From Glebionis coronaria (Eukaryota > Streptophyta > Magnoliopsida > Asterales > Asteraceae), in contig CM046878.1 of the NCBI GenBank assembly GCA_025667525.1, forward strand, positions 396,990,974-397,054,973: a stretch of 64,000 nucleotides of DNA, given 5' to 3'. Under the pieces are notes generated by a model. That model was not told where the DNA came from, searched no databases, and saw nothing but the letters and a program-made list of their open reading frames with translations. Numbering within the stretch: position 1 is the stretch's first letter; each line of letters starts with the position of its first letter. This document shows, piece after piece, positions 22,260 to 35,800 of the stretch. Made by a program: the position numbers and the translations under genes.

Positions 22260-25200
22260 ATGAATTCACATTCATTTATGCCAACTATGACTTCACTCAC
22301 CGATATATCGATCATTTCGGGTACCGATACTCGCCCGCCTTTGCTCATCAAAGATTTATTTGAATCATGGCAAAGTCGAATGAGAACGTACATCATGGGC
22401 AAACAAAGTGGTCGACTTATGCTAGAATCAATTGACAAAGGTCCATTAGATTGGGGAGAGGTTACCATCAACAATGTGACAAGGCCAAGGCAGTATCATG
22501 AGTTAACCGATGCCAATAAACTCATTGCAGATGCCGATGAAAGGGCTGTTCAGACAATTCTTCAAGCCCTTCCACCCGATATCTTCAGAATGGTGAGTGA
22601 ACATAAAGTGGCCAATGATCTTTGGGATCGACTTGCGGTTTTGCTACAAGGGACATCTCTCACTAAGCAAGAACGAGAATGTCAATTATATGACTTGTTT
22701 GATAGATTCCAATACATTCCAGGGGAGACTCTTCATGATTTCTACTGGCGTTTTACCACTCTGATGAATGACATGAATGTCTATAATCTAAGGATTGAAC
22801 AATTTCAGTTAAACACCAAGTTTTTGAACACACTACCCCCTGAATGGAGTCAATATGTGACGGATGTCAAAATGATTCGTGATCTACACAAGTCCAATTT
22901 AGATCAACTCTATGCTTTCTTACAACAACATGAGAAGCATGTGATCCAAAACCGAATTTCTCAAGGACCTTATCATGAACCAATGGCATTATTGGCAAAT
23001 CATCCTACACTGTCATATCACAACTCTCAGCTTGCTTTAGGACACAAATCTTCATATCAACCTGTGTATCAAACACCAAGCTTTCCACAGTACTCGATTC
23101 TGCCACCGCCACCAACATCTTATCACCAACCAGCAACATCATCATCACAAGGAGATTCACACCCATCACCTTATGCTTCACACCAGTATTCACCGTATCA
23201 ACCTCCCACCAACCCTGTTAGTACCTATCCACAACTCGAGGCTCCTCAACATCATTACTCACATCAAGAAAGTGTTCCAATCAATCAGTTTGTTGCTCAA
23301 CCAGCATCAGCATTATACTGTGAAGATGACATCCCTGTCCCTGAATTTAAACAAGGAGATAGCCCTACTGAAATCCTAGCTCTGTTGTCTGCATTTTTAA
23401 GTCAAACTTTGAAAAAAAGAGGTTACCGAGGTTCAGCACCAACTAACAATCAGTTAAGGAACTCGTCTAACTCTCGACAACAGGCAACAATTCAGGACGG
23501 CAGGGTCATGGTGCAACCACTTCAAGGGAGATCAAATTCGTCTACTGCTGGTGCACGTTCATCCAATACTACTGCTACAAGGGCTAACAACACTGGTAAA
23601 ATGAAGGTGGTTATTTGCTACAACTGCAAAGGGGAAGGGCACATGGCCCGAGAATGCAAGCAGCCTAAGAGGAGAAGGGACGACACATGGTTTAAGGAGA
23701 AGATTTACCTGGTGAATGCTCAAGCCCAAGGTCGTGAGCTTGATGAAGAAGAATTGGCATTCCTTGCAGATCCAGGAGTAGCGGAAACTGATCGTCTCAC
23801 AACAGTCATCACCAACAATGCTGCTTATCAATGTGATGATTTGGATGCATATGACTCGGATTGTGATGATTTTAACACCGCCAAAGCAGCTCTTATGGCA
23901 AATCTTTCACTCTATGGGATTGATACCATTGCTGAGGTACCAAATACTACTACAGATACTAGCATTGTACCTCATCAAGTTGAGCAAATGTCTGAGTATT
24001 CGGAAGAGCCTCTGGTGGTTAGTAATTCAATCGATGAGACAAACAATGATAGCAATAACATTGCAAGTCCTCAGAGTTTGAGTGAACCACAACCGGGAGC
24101 TCCTATGACTATTAATTCGTCTGCTCAATCTGATTTGGTTATGGTCCCTGCATCTTTGCTTAGCCAAATGAATAATGCAGTCCTTGAAACCCTTACTGCT
24201 AATCAGACTTTATCTGCCGAACTTGCTTTGCATAAGGACAAGGTTAACACCTTGGAAATGACTCCTGTGTCCACTACCTTAACCAATCCTGAATTTGATA
24301 GGTTTAGGAAAGTTCAAATGGACAATCTGCTAGAGATTGAAAGTTTAAGAGCAAATCTTTCAAATGAGCTTAAAGAAAAAGAGTCAGTCGTCACTAATTT
24401 TCAACAACTTCAAACAGATTTTGAAATTCTGGAATCCAAACAGCTTGAAATGGAAATTAAGACGTCTAACAGAATAAAAGAAACGGAACTTAAGCTTTTA
24501 AAACAATATGCTGCTTCACATCTAGTACACTTGTTTCATGCTTCATTTAAAGAGTTCAACTTATCGCGTCTCATAGACTTACCACCTAACCCGGGTTATG
24601 CAAAGCAAGCACTTAACCACAACCCCCGACTGTATGATGCAACAAAGTTAGGATTGGCATTAGATCCGATAGTGTTCTCAAGTGATTCTATGACACCATA
24701 CGATGAAAAGCAGTTAAAATTACTTTTGACATATCCTGAATATGATTATGCTTTAATGAATGCAAAAAATGCCACAATAGATCTTAGAACTCGTTTTAAT
24801 ATGAAAAAGAAAACTCTCCAAACATCCACTTTCATGCCGACTAGAGAATGCCTTAGTATAATTCCTACACTTGTCAACTCGGACAAACCAAAGGAAATTC
24901 CTAAGAATCTTCCCCCGGTTAGTACGGTAAAGCTCAGCATTGAAGAGATTGGGCAATACCTTACCGATTTTGACAAGGTCATCTTGGAATGTACGACTTC
25001 AACGGCTCAAACCGCTGGAGAATGGGCATTCGAACACATGAAATCGGTGTTTGAAGAAGCGATCGTTCCGTTTGTGAACCATATTAAACAAGGAGTCTAT
25101 GATCTAGCGTGTAATTTAAGTTTTGAAATTGGTGAAGTTCAAAAAGTTTTCAATAACATGGATGATGCTTATGAACAACACTTAATTGAAAAGGAAAAGA

Positions 25201-26225
25201 TCTTATCAGAATATGACCGCTTTTTAGAACATATGGTGTCTCTTGAAGTAATGCAAGTTGTTACTATTCAATATACTCATGAAATTTCATCTACTGTGAA
25301 TATTTGTGATGATGTGCATAAATCTGTGAATACTAATGAACATGTGAATACTGTAGAAAATCATTCTTGTCATGAATCCAACGCTGAATTTTTAAAGCTT
25401 CAAGATTCATATAATACACTTTCAAAAAGTTTTAACGAGCTTCAACAACATTCTATATCTCTTGAAATTGAGAATCAATCTAAAAATCAAACTCTTTCAA
25501 AACTAAATGATGGTGGAAACTCCGTTGAGACAAGTGACAAGATGATTCAGATGGTTCAAAATTTAGAAGAAGAGATGATGAGACTTAAGAGAGAATTAGT
25601 AGAAACAAAAACGGAACTAGAGGCTGCAGAGGCTAACAATCATGTCCTAGAAACTAGAATTAATTCTATACTAGGAGAGCGTGAACAAGTAAGGCAGGGA
25701 GACTCACAAATTTCTGGTTCAATAGAAGAACACCTCGCGTTTAATGCGACAGAGCGAAAGTCTTTAATTGACAAAATGAACAAGAAATGTGAGGAAACCT
25801 CTGACCTAAAAATTCAGCTCATAGACAAAAACATGGTTTTGGCCGAGTTAAAGGAGACACTTCTTCTCACCCGACAAGAAGTTGTTAATAACTTAGCTAG
25901 CAATTCTGCACCGTCCTCTAGTGCTCCAACAACCAAGTCAGTAGTGCTTTATAAGAACCCGCTCCATAAGAAAAACCCGGTTACCTACGATGACTATATG
26001 AGGAATGCAACTAAGCACGTAGATCTGGTTAGGGATATTTTAGATGATTTGTATGCGCTAGATCCCTCAAGCAGTTACTACTACACAACTCATGAATATA
26101 TTAAGCGTGTTCAATATTGCTTAGCATATTTGCAATATATAGGCAAACCGGGTTCTACACTACTCACTACTCGACCCATTGCTATAACTCCATCAATAAG
26201 ACTCCAGGAGCAAAACCGTCATTGA
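22260..26225 (+). CDS. gag: Copia gag polyprotein, 1,321 aa (element 3)
   Basis: The N-terminal 230 residues form a Copia-type gag (UBN2/Retrotran_gag) domain with the LWDRL and LNTLPPEW motifs. A Pro/Gln/His/Ser-rich linker follows, then a CCHC zinc knuckle [14 protein letters not shown] at about residues 453-466, which would bind the genomic RNA. After that come acidic and coiled-coil-rich regions (about residues 640-790 and 1,030-1,190), with heptad-like Leu/Glu/Lys patterns. It is several times longer than the usual 300-500 aa Copia gag. The start is the first ATG after the leader. The frame ends before protease; coding continues in another frame near 26117-26225. Confidence 0.9.
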   Translation: MNSHSFMPTMTSLTDISIISGTDTRPPLLIKDLFESWQSRMRTYIMGKQSGRLMLESIDKGPLDWGEVTINNVTRPRQYHELTDANKLIADADERAVQTILQALPPDIFRMVSEHKVANDLWDRLAVLLQGTSLTKQERECQLYDLFDRFQYIPGETLHDFYWRFTTLMNDMNVYNLRIEQFQLNTKFLNTLPPEWSQYVTDVKMIRDLHKSNLDQLYAFLQQHEKHVIQNRISQGPYHEPMALLANHPTLSYHNSQLALGHKSSYQPVYQTPSFPQYSILPPPPTSYHQPATSSSQGDSHPSPYASHQYSPYQPPTNPVSTYPQLEAPQHHYSHQESVPINQFVAQPASALYCEDDIPVPEFKQGDSPTEILALLSAFLSQTLKKRGYRGSAPTNNQLRNSSNSRQQATIQDGRVMVQPLQGRSNSSTAGARSSNTTATRANNTGKMKVVICYNCKGEGHMARECKQPKRRRDDTWFKEKIYLVNAQAQGRELDEEELAFLADPGVAETDRLTTVITNNAAYQCDDLDAYDSDCDDFNTAKAALMANLSLYGIDTIAEVPNTTTDTSIVPHQVEQMSEYSEEPLVVSNSIDETNNDSNNIASPQSLSEPQPGAPMTINSSAQSDLVMVPASLLSQMNNAVLETLTANQTLSAELALHKDKVNTLEMTPVSTTLTNPEFDRFRKVQMDNLLEIESLRANLSNELKEKESVVTNFQQLQTDFEILESKQLEMEIKTSNRIKETELKLLKQYAASHLVHLFHASFKEFNLSRLIDLPPNPGYAKQALNHNPRLYDATKLGLALDPIVFSSDSMTPYDEKQLKLLLTYPEYDYALMNAKNATIDLRTRFNMKKKTLQTSTFMPTRECLSIIPTLVNSDKPKEIPKNLPPVSTVKLSIEEIGQYLTDFDKVILECTTSTAQTAGEWAFEHMKSVFEEAIVPFVNHIKQGVYDLACNLSFEIGEVQKVFNNMDDAYEQHLIEKEKILSEYDRFLEHMVSLEVMQVVTIQYTHEISSTVNICDDVHKSVNTNEHVNTVENHSCHESNAEFLKLQDSYNTLSKSFNELQQHSISLEIENQSKNQTLSKLNDGGNSVETSDKMIQMVQNLEEEMMRLKRELVETKTELEAAEANNHVLETRINSILGEREQVRQGDSQISGSIEEHLAFNATERKSLIDKMNKKCEETSDLKIQLIDKNMVLAELKETLLLTRQEVVNNLASNSAPSSSAPTTKSVVLYKNPLHKKNPVTYDDYMRNATKHVDLVRDILDDLYALDPSSSYYYTTHEYIKRVQYCLAYLQYIGKPGSTLLTTRPIAITPSIRLQEQNRH

Positions 26226-27031
26226 CACTATCAAGTAAGGCACCTTTAAAATCTGTAACTAATGTTCCCTTGGCTTCTACAGGAGTAAATGTGTCCACTA
26301 AGGCTAAAGGATCTCGAGGAAAGAAAGATAGGATCAAGCCTTCCACTAATAGGACTGAGAAGAAGAAAGTAGAAGTGCACCCTAGGAACGTTATTTCAGT
26401 TTTAAATAAAACGAATCATGTAGCTAAGACAAAAGGTCCTCTTTATGAGTGGAAACCTAAGCAAAGTGTGAATTCTAATGCGAAATGTTGGAATTGTAAT
26501 GAATGTATGTTTTCTAAGCATCATGATTTATGCCTTATTGATCACGTGAATGAAATGCATGCTATTAAGAACAATCTTGAATGGACTCCAACAGGGAAGA
26601 AATTTACCCAAGTTGGGTGGCAATGGAAACCCACTGGTAGGACCTTTACTGCAAATGGAACTACGTGCCCTTTAACTAGGATCACATCCACGGAAGTTAG
26701 GTCTAAGCGTCCCTTAAATAGGAACACTAGCACTAAGAAATGGAAAAAGCGCCCTTTAACTAGGTTTGCCCCCACTAATGTGCCTACCAGTGGTAATGTC
26801 CCCAGTCAAAAAGTACCTCAGAATACTAGACAGCTAGAATCTAAGCCAACCACTAGTAAGAAAATCTGGAAACCTAAAGTTTTGTCTGATAGCAAATCTA
26901 AGATAACTATATCTGTACCTGCTAACTCAGAAGAACAATTAGAATCCGATACATCGTCTGTGTTTGGTAAAATTTTCAGGTCGTCTAAATTATTCTTTGG
27001 TATTTGGACTCGGGATGCTCCAAACATATGA
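26117..27031 (+). pseudogene. Gag-protease linker of element 3 in a shifted frame
   Basis: This 304-codon open frame overlaps the gag end by about 110 bp and is displaced by -1 relative to gag. It overlaps the pol frame near 27004-27031, again displaced by -1. The content is Lys/Thr/Pro-rich with repeated RPL/CPLTR-type units and a CWNC...H...H cluster (about residues 125-145), as in the linker between gag and protease of related elements. No classical slippery heptamer was seen at either overlap, so single-base indels are the simplest explanation. Confidence 0.7.
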
Positions 27032-30000
27032 CTGGAGACCGCTCGATGCTCAAAAATTTCGTCAGCAAGTTTCTAGGAACGGTAAAATTCGGCAACGACC
27101 ATATTGCAAAGATTATGGGTTATGGTGAATATCAAATTGGGAATGTCACGATTTCAAGGGTTTACTATGTAGAGGGACTTGGTCACAATCTATTCTCAGC
27201 AGGACAATTCTGTGATTCTAACCTTGAAGTGGCCTTTCGACAACATACTTGCTTCATTCGCGATCTTGCAGGAAATGATTTGTTAAAGGTTTCTCGAGGG
27301 GATAATCTCTATACTTTGTCTATTCAAAACATGATGGCCGCCTCTCCTGTTTGCTTACTCTCCAAAGCATCTAAGACCAAGTCATGGTTGTGGCATCGTC
27401 GGTTATCTCATCTTAACTTTGATGCTATTAACCATTTGGCTAGAAACGAACTTGTTCGTGGTCTTCCGAAACTTAAGTTCGACAAGGATCATTTATGTTC
27501 CGCATGTTCATTGGGGAAAAGCACCAAGAAATCTTACAAACCTAAAGCAGAAGACACCAACCAAGAACCACTGTATCTTTTGCACATGGATCTTTGTGGG
27601 CCAATGCGTACAGCTAGTGTGAGTGGTAGAAAATACATCCTCGTCATAGTGAATGATTTCTCAAGGTTTACATGGGTAAAGTTTTTAGCATCTAAGGATC
27701 AAGCACCAGAGTATATCATTACCTTCTTAAAGATGATCCAAGTACGTCGTAATGCTACTGTTCACCGCATTCGGACTGATAACGGCACTGAGTTCGTTAA
27801 TCAGACTCTTCGAACTTATTATGAAAAGGTTGGTATCTCTCATGAAACATCTGTGGCTCGCACTCCACAACAAAATGGTGTCGTTGAAAGACGTAACCGT
27901 ACACTTATGGAAGCTGCTCGAACTATGTTGATTTATGCGAATGCTCCTTTATTCTTATGGGCAGAAGCAGTGGCAACCGCATGTTATACCCAAAACCGCT
28001 CAATCATTCGCAAACGTCATGGTAAAACTCCATATGAGCTACTTCATGGACACAAACCCGATATTTCATATCTTCATGTGTTTGGTGCACTTTGCTATCC
28101 AAATACAAATAGTGAAAATCTGGGAAAACTTCAACCGAAGGCTGATATTGGAATTTTCATTGGCTATTCACCTGCAAAGAAAGCTTACCGGATTTATAAC
28201 CGTCGTCTTGGCAAGATTGTAGAAACCTTGGATGTCGATTTTGATGAGCTGACAGCGATGGCTTCTGAGCAACACAGTTCTGAACCCGCATTACACGAGA
28301 TGGGAACCGGTACAATCAGTTCTGGATTAATTCCCAACAATCCTACTTCTCCATCATTTTTACCACCAACAAGGGCCGAGTGGGATAAATTATTTCAACC
28401 TATGTTTGATGAATTTTTCGATCCACAGAGTAATGATTCCCCAGCAACTGCAGTAGTAGCTCCGATTCCCGTAGTTGTTGCTCCAGATAATGGAAATATA
28501 TCCGAGGCATCTACTGTTACTCTTGAACATGATGTCCCATCCCCCACCAATTCTCAAGCAACACCTGAATCATCACCCCTACTCGTTCCTAATGATGTTG
28601 AAGAGGAACTATATGATCACGATCTGGAATATGCTCACTTACAAGAGCTTCCCTTCTTTGGTTCACATATACCTGATGACCCTGCGGGTGCGTCTACCTC
28701 AGAGGAAGCTCCTGCAATCGTTCACTCCCGACCACCACGGATTGAAACTCACAACACTAAATGGACAAAGGATCACCCAATCCGCAATATTATTGGTGAC
28801 ATCGATCGACCAGTCTTAACACGTCATCAACTTCAAGAACATGCATTATATTGCTATTTTGATGCATTTCTCTCAGACACTGAACCTAAAAACTGGCAAC
28901 AAGCAATGACCAAATCATCATGGATTGAAGCCATGCAAGAGGAACTCAATGAATTCCAACGTCTTGAAGTGTGGGAATTAGTTCCATTACCCAGCAACGT
29001 TGAAATCTTGACACTGTTGTGGGTATACAAGGTTAAGCTCGATGAGTTAGGTAGTGTGCTGAAAAACAAAGCTAGATTGGCTGCTAGAGGTTACAAACAA
29101 GCTTTGGGTATCGATTTTGAAGAATCCTTTGCTCCTGTTGCACGATTGGAGGAAATTAGACTATTCCTTGCTTATGCTGCTCACATGAATATGATCGTCT
29201 ACCAAATGGATGTTAAGACGGCATTTCTTAATGGTGAATTAAGGGAAGATGTCTATGTAAGCCAGTCGAATGGATTCGTCAGTTCAGAGTATCCTAATCA
29301 TGTGTACAAGCTCAAGAAGGCTCTTTACGGGTTGAAACAGGCTCCACGCGCGTGGTATGATCTCTTATCGACATATCTCATCTCCAAAGGCTTCTCCAAA
29401 GGCAAAGTGGACCCCACATTATTCATTCTCAAGGAGGACAACGACATGATACTGGTACAAATTTATGTTGATGATATAATATTTGCTGCTACTAATCAAC
29501 GTTTGTCTGACCGTTTTGAGAAAATTATGTCCACACGTTTTAAGATGTCGATGATGGGAAAAATTTCATTTTTCTTAGGGTTGCAAATTTCTCAGAATCC
29601 CAGAGGCATCTTTATTAATCAATCCAAATTTGCTCTTGAATCCTTAAAGAAATATCACTTTGAAAACTGTGACCCCGTGGATACTCCAATGGTGGAGAGA
29701 TCCAAGTTAGATGAAGATAAGGAAGGGATAGCTGTCGATCCTAAACTTTACCGTGGAATGATCGGCACCCTTCTCTATCTGACTACTAGCAGGCCTGATT
29801 TGCAATTTGCTATAGGCATGTGTGCCCGGTATCAGGCTCGGCCTACCGAAAAGCACTTACATGTTGTGAAAAGGATCTTTCGGTATCTAAAAGGAACACT
29901 TAATCGTGGTCTGTGGTATCCGAAGGATTCCTATATTGCATTAATTTCATATGCAGATGCAGATTATGCCGGGTGTCAAGATACAAGACGTAGCACTTCT

Positions 30001-30447
30001 GGCAGTGTGCAACTCCTTGGAGATAGACTTATCAGTTGGGCATCAAAAAGGCAGAAAAGCGCTGCGATATCAAGTACTGAGGCTGAATACATAGCTATGT
30101 CCGGTTGTTGTGCTCAAGTTCTTTGGATGAGATCACAATTGACTGACTACGGTCTTGGATTCAACAAAATCCCGATGTACTGTGATAACAAAAGTGCAAT
30201 CGCTCTATGCTGCAACTATGTTCAACACTCTCGAGCAAAGCACATTGACATCCGCTACCATTTCATCAAGGAGCAAGTGGAAAATGGAGTGATCGAACTA
30301 TACTTCGTCAACACTGAGTATCAGCTGGCAGATATATTCACAAAGGCCTTAGATCGAGGACGCATCGAGTTTCTGATCGAAAAGCTAGGCATGAAATCAT
30401 TTTCACCAGCGACACTTAAGGAGTTGGCAGAAGAGTCTGAAGAATAG
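27004..30447 (+). CDS. pol: Copia protease-integrase-RT-RNase H polyprotein (element 3)
   Basis: The open frame begins at the protease active site ([10 protein letters not shown]) without an ATG at that point, so it is a continuation of an upstream frame. A GAG-pre-integrase HHCC zinc region follows (about residues 130-170). The integrase core has D196, D259 and E295 (35 residues between the last two). The Copia reverse transcriptase has YVDD at 821-824, and the C-terminal RNase H carries ADADYAG, STEAEY and DNKSAI. Integrase precedes RT, which defines Copia. From the protease motif to the stop the frame is uninterrupted, and all catalytic residues checked are present, in keeping with the young LTRs. 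Expression from this copy would need the two upstream frame breaks to be bypassed. Confidence 0.93.
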   Translation: MDSGCSKHMTGDRSMLKNFVSKFLGTVKFGNDHIAKIMGYGEYQIGNVTISRVYYVEGLGHNLFSAGQFCDSNLEVAFRQHTCFIRDLAGNDLLKVSRGDNLYTLSIQNMMAASPVCLLSKASKTKSWLWHRRLSHLNFDAINHLARNELVRGLPKLKFDKDHLCSACSLGKSTKKSYKPKAEDTNQEPLYLLHMDLCGPMRTASVSGRKYILVIVNDFSRFTWVKFLASKDQAPEYIITFLKMIQVRRNATVHRIRTDNGTEFVNQTLRTYYEKVGISHETSVARTPQQNGVVERRNRTLMEAARTMLIYANAPLFLWAEAVATACYTQNRSIIRKRHGKTPYELLHGHKPDISYLHVFGALCYPNTNSENLGKLQPKADIGIFIGYSPAKKAYRIYNRRLGKIVETLDVDFDELTAMASEQHSSEPALHEMGTGTISSGLIPNNPTSPSFLPPTRAEWDKLFQPMFDEFFDPQSNDSPATAVVAPIPVVVAPDNGNISEASTVTLEHDVPSPTNSQATPESSPLLVPNDVEEELYDHDLEYAHLQELPFFGSHIPDDPAGASTSEEAPAIVHSRPPRIETHNTKWTKDHPIRNIIGDIDRPVLTRHQLQEHALYCYFDAFLSDTEPKNWQQAMTKSSWIEAMQEELNEFQRLEVWELVPLPSNVEILTLLWVYKVKLDELGSVLKNKARLAARGYKQALGIDFEESFAPVARLEEIRLFLAYAAHMNMIVYQMDVKTAFLNGELREDVYVSQSNGFVSSEYPNHVYKLKKALYGLKQAPRAWYDLLSTYLISKGFSKGKVDPTLFILKEDNDMILVQIYVDDIIFAATNQRLSDRFEKIMSTRFKMSMMGKISFFLGLQISQNPRGIFINQSKFALESLKKYHFENCDPVDTPMVERSKLDEDKEGIAVDPKLYRGMIGTLLYLTTSRPDLQFAIGMCARYQARPTEKHLHVVKRIFRYLKGTLNRGLWYPKDSYIALISYADADYAGCQDTRRSTSGSVQLLGDRLISWASKRQKSAAISSTEAEYIAMSGCCAQVLWMRSQLTDYGLGFNKIPMYCDNKSAIALCCNYVQHSRAKHIDIRYHFIKEQVENGVIELYFVNTEYQLADIFTKALDRGRIEFLIEKLGMKSFSPATLKELAEESEE

Positions 30448-32446
30448 TACTGGTAAACTATTCTCGAGTATCCTTTTGATCGTGATCTTGTATATTATCG
30501 TACATACTTAAACCATCAAAATGTAAAAAATATAAAATCAAGAAAAATCATAAAAAATATAAAACCAAGAATATCCATAAAAAATATAAAACCAAGAAAA
30601 CCCAAAAATATTTTTTCTTTTCAAATCGGGCATGTCTTTTAGTACGGTAATATTTACGGCTTTAGAAATGTCGATTACTATTGACACGGCGCCATAAATA
30701 GAGTCCATATAAAAGTTGTACAAGTTTTTAAAACATGCCCATTATGGCTTATAGTTATTTCTGACTGCAACCCGTTTTTCGTATTAAAGTCACGTATTTC
30801 TTTTAAAAACGTTGGCTCACAACGGGAATTAAATTTCTCGGGCAAGGTTTTACTTTAAAACCTTGTAAGGGGCCAAGTTTACTTAATAACTTGGTCTAAC
30901 ACAAATTTGTGTACGTGTCAGTGCACTTATCTTGTTTAAATAAGAGAAATCTTATTTCCACCAGAATCGTTCTATACAATCACTTAACCGGCAAATGTCC
31001 TCATTAATAGTTGTGTCCCTAATATCTTTGATTACTGCTCTTTAAATAGAAAACGGGTCAGGGATTAAGGGGGAGCAAATATTAATTCTTTATGTTAACA
31101 AATTTGGTCGTTCAAAAGGATTATCAGAAAATATTAGCTACCCATCATCTTCAGTTACGCTATGTGTGCCATGTGTGATTTAAGTATATCTTGAATAGGT
31201 CATTAACATTTTGGCGTCAAGTATTTGTGTTTGTGTTTGGGAATGAGTTTATTATATGTTAAGTTAACTTGAACTTTAACTTTAACTAACAAATAGGGGG
31301 ACCAGTTTTGCAATTTTGCAATAATGGTAGGGGCTTGAATCAATTTTGACCAAGTCAAAAACAACCCCTCCCCCCTCCTTCCCGTCGTCATTTGGAAAAC
31401 ACATAAACACACTCATTTTCTGCCATTGTTGAAGATCTCAAGCTCCATCTTGATCCAAGACTTATAACTCATATCTGGTTGCTAATCTATCTTGGTACTA
31501 TATCTGTGGTTTAATTAATCTTGTCCAACATGTTTCATCATCATATATCAACACAGAAACCATAGTTTAAAGATTTCGATTTAGGGTTTCTTAATTCGTG
31601 CCATGAATATGTATTTTAAGTGCTGGGATTTGTTAAGGATACATTATTACACATTGGTTTGGCTCAGAATCGTTTAAAACATTGCCTAAAATTCCAGATC
31701 GTGAAGTCAAAGATGAGATCGAATCCCTGTCACGGATTTCGATGTAGATTACGATACATCATTGCGATGCTATCATTGCGATGAGTCATTTCGATGATTC
31801 TTTGCGATGGGCTATTGCGATGAGTCATTACGATGACTCATTGCGATACTCATTGCGATGAGTCATTGCGATGGTTCCATTGCGATGGGTCGTTGCGACG
31901 AGTCATTCCGATGGCTCGTTGCGACAGGCTCATTGCGATGGCCATTACGATGGTTCATTGCGATGGCGTGTTGCGATGGCACATTCCGATGTGTCATTGC
32001 GATGGATTCGTACTATGTATTGCGATGGGTTATATTGCGATGACTTCTCAGTTATTCCGATGGAAATTCATTGATTGCGATGGCCTTAGATATTGCGATA
32101 GGATGTTATTTCATTAGGATTCCGATGATTGTTTCATTGCGATGGTATGGTTAGGATTCCGATGGTTTGCTACATTTTGATGGAATTAGGTCTCTTATTA
32201 TTATGCTATTGCCTTAGGATATACCATGAGTTCGGCCTAGCGTGCACTAATTCTACTTTAGCTTTAAGTTCTTTAGGGCCATTTAAACGAAACCAAGTGT
32301 TGTTGAAATAAGTCAATTTTTATCTCATAAGAATACTTGAACGGTTTCTTATTACAGAAGTTCATCTTATTAAATAAGTTGATTCCCATGTAAACAAAAG
32401 AGATACAAATTACTTACTCAATGTCTTGGGTTTGTGTTTCCAGGCC
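30448..32446 (+). other. Spacer between pol and accessory ORF (element 3)
   Basis: No protein gene is recognised. It contains a PPT-like GGGGGAGCA at about 31070-31077, AT-rich sequence, and a CGAT-motif array at 31757-32170. A tract ending TTTCCAG at 32443 looks like a 3' splice site. The spacer may include a promoter and leader for the accessory gene, or an intron; this is inference. Confidence 0.65.
31757..32170 (+). repeat. ATTGCGATG motif array upstream of the accessory ORF
   Basis: More than twenty copies of ATTGCGATG or close variants (ATTCCGATG, ATTACGATG, GTTGCGACG) occur in about 410 bp, all in the same orientation. Spacing is 10-25 bp, denser than the leader array. Several frames stay open across it because the motif lacks stop codons; these are not taken as genes. 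Confidence 0.87.
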
Positions 32447-32662
32447 ATGACAGACAAAGCTTCATCTTTGTTCAAGCCCACTATCTTTTGGGTTGAGGGT
32501 AATCCTACAATTCCTGACGTAGTGGTTGAAACTAAATCAAAACCCACTGAAGTTTTGGTTGAAATCAAACCAAGACCTACTGAGGTGTTAGTAGACATCA
32601 AACCTAAACCTACTGAGGTTTTGGTCATGACCTCCAAGAAATCCAAATATTGTAAGAACTAA
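32447..32662 (+). CDS. Small ORF with KPTEVLV repeats (element 3)
   Basis: A 71-codon ORF starts at the ATG just after the TTTCCAG acceptor-like site. Its second half has three imperfect copies of a unit ending in PTEVLV, with Lys/Arg-Pro before each. It has no known domain. It could be a short leader exon or upstream ORF of the accessory gene 220 bp downstream, or chance. It is kept because the internal repeats and splice-like context are not random-looking. Confidence 0.4.
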   Translation: MTDKASSLFKPTIFWVEGNPTIPDVVVETKSKPTEVLVEIKPRPTEVLVDIKPKPTEVLVMTSKKSKYCKN

Positions 32663-32880
32663 GGCTAGGACGGTATCTCTTTAGAATAAAATTATCACTG
32701 GCAATCATGCCATTTTCCTAAGTGCATTGCTATATGTACGGACCTTGTTCATCTGATGTATGTGTGAATGTTGTGGTAATAAGTGTAATGATATTTTTCC
32801 TGTGTTTAAAATTGGCATAGATTTAATATATCTACATATGTTGTGTATATCAATTGTGAATATGTCATCAAAGCAGGAAA

Positions 32881-35800
32881 ATGTCAATCACCGAGGAAGA
32901 ACAACGACTCCGCGATCTTGAACTTGTCTCACTCAGTAATAGGCTTCCATATGCTGAGAACAACTCTAGATTACAAGATGATTTTGATCCGGTTTTACCT
33001 GCTTTCAAAATAGCCACGGATATCCTAGACATATCACCCATCAGCGACACACTCAGACGTACTGCATCTGTTCCCGAAGTCTACATGCATGAATTCTGGA
33101 ACACTGCATCTTTCTCTAACAAGACTATATCTTTCGAACTGAACAAAACACCAAGGGTACTCAACTTGAGCATTTTTCGGAAATTGTTTAAGCTCCCTAG
33201 GTTGGCACAAGGAGAACAATTTATGGCTAACCCAAAGAATGATGAAGTGCTTCGAGTCATTCGTGCCATGAATTATGAGGGTGAAATTAACAACCCATCA
33301 CAATTTAACACCTCACACATAGGGCAACCCTGGAAAGCAATTATCACCATCATCGTCAAGTGTCTCACTGGTAAAACTAGGGGCACCGATGCAATGAGAC
33401 CACCACAGGCTCACTTATTTTGGGGATTGTATACTGCATCAAAAGTCGATTATGCACTTCTTCTCTGGCAAGAATTTTGTTATCAGATTACTGGAACGAA
33501 GAAGAAATCCGTGCATCTTCCATTCCCGAGATTCACCAAGCTCATTATCCACTATTTTATGAAGAATGACCCAACCATTGACACTCGCGGGAAGTTCTTT
33601 TATCACACCAAAGATGATGATTATGTGATTCTCTCAATGAATGCAGACACAAATTCCACAAAGTATGCATTACTTCCTGCACTAGTACCTGACACGATGA
33701 TTAATGATGGAATCAAGGAGAGTGATAAATACCAAGAAATGCTTCGAGACATTGACGCACAATTCAAGCGGGCAAATTTACCACCTTCAGAAAAGCAAAA
33801 AGGTAAACGCAAGAAACGAGTTTCACAGCATCAACCAGCTGCTCCTAAAGATAAACGCTCAGGAAAAATGCAAATTGTTGATGAAGATGATGAAGATGAG
33901 CTGATCCACACTGAAGAAGAACAAGAAGAAGTACCACTCCGCAGGCCTAAGAAAGCAAGGAAAGCTAAAGGCAAAGAGGCAAGTGTTGCTCCAAATGATC
34001 CTGTTCAACAACAACTTTCTGAAGAAAAAAGACTTCGTATTATTCTTCAACAAAGTCGACAGGAAGCCTTTGGTGGATCAGGCTCAAGGGTATTTGATGA
34101 CTTAGCAGATTTTGGTAATCCTGATAGTGATACGGAATTCTTCGACGAAGAAGATACCTATGAAGATGAGTATGAAGATGCTGCTACCTTTCAACTTGAA
34201 AGTCGGGAACTAAGTGAAGAACGTGAGAGCAGTGCTGACACAGATACAAGTATGATGTATCGAGATGCAAATATCACCACATCTTTGCCTGAACCGACTC
34301 ACATGGTACTAAATGAAGATGCTCATGCAACTTTCATTCCAGACACACAACTTCAAAGTAAGTCTACTTCAAACTCTGATGATGTTTTGAAATATCTCAA
34401 TTTAGAAGGGGAGGGTGTTGAGGTCACCAACACTGATCCGTCAACAAATGAACAAATGGTGGATGTCCCTATAACCACTATTACATCAACCACCACTTCC
34501 CTACTATCAACCCCAATCATCAGTGAGGTCCCGACCACCACCATTACACCCGCAACTGTTGAACAACCAATATCAACAACCACCATTACCACGGAATCTA
34601 CACCGACATCTACAGTTGAACAACCTGTATCAACCACCGTCCTAACCACTGTATCTACATCAACACCTATCCCGGTACAACCAGTATCATCCACGACCAC
34701 CTTAACGGTTTTGGTTACACCTCCACCAACAGAACCACAAGCATCATCTACATCAAATCCTTTTCTCACAGTCAATGATCCGTTGATCCAGTCTCTTCAA
34801 CAACAGCTAGAGGCTCAAGCTACACAAATAGCTACGTTGATAGAAAGGTTTGCTACTCCTCCAAAGGAACCGCATCCTGATGAGCCCATTCTTCAAAAAC
34901 TAACAGACAAAGTGTCAAAGCTCAAAGAACAACATAAAGCATTTCGTAAAGAGAAGAAAACTCGGGATAAAGAAAATGCTTCTTTTCTCGGGTCAATTGA
35001 CGAGCAGATGACCGCGATCATTCGACGCGAAGTCAAGTCTTATGTTGATCAACAACTACCACATCTTGTCGGTAATGGTCTATCTACTATTCAAATCATG
35101 ACATTGCTTCAGACACGTCTGCTAGATTTGGGAGCTCATAAATCAAAATACAAACGCAAAGTTCTGCAATATCTCAACAAAGCAATTGATGAAGAGAATC
35201 CTGCAAACACTACCGACTCTGAGTCTGATGATGAGAATGAGTTAGAAGAGGAAGATGATGAGGAACATGGTGAAAAGGATGATGATAATGAGGATAAGGA
35301 TAAGGAAGGAGATGAGGAGGATGAAGAGGATGAACAAGGAAAGGATAAGAATGTAGATGAGGACGAGGACGAGGATACAGATGATGATCAGGATGACGAT
35401 GACGATAACGACAAGGGTAATGAAGTCAACAAGGGTGATAAGAATGACAACACTGGTACAAATGCCGAAGAGACAAACAAGGATGACAATGAAACGGCCA
35501 CCGAGAAAGGTCTCGAGGACACTGCTGAAACGGTTGCTGACACCACAGAAAAGCCACTGGAGACAACAGTATCAGAAACTCAGCAGGTTGCTTCAGGTAT
35601 ATCTACTGCACCAGAATTCACTACTGATTCTCATATTGAATCTGTAGAATACATGCAAGCAGAAGAACCGACAGAAATAATGCTTGAAGAAGAACCTCAC
35701 GATGATATACCGGTGACGCAAACTCAACCTTCAACATCATCTACAGTTCAGCATGATGATGACATGGAAGTTGAAGATTTAAATGTTCCAGAACCGACAT

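Noticed and set aside
26117..26225. Programmed -1 frameshift between gag and linker
   Set aside because: No classical slippery heptamer with downstream structure was seen, and related elements usually have one frame. It is kept only as a question in the findings.
31833..32117. ORFs with HCDG/LRW repeats in three frames
   Set aside because: The motif array lacks stop codons in several frames at once, which is expected from its composition.
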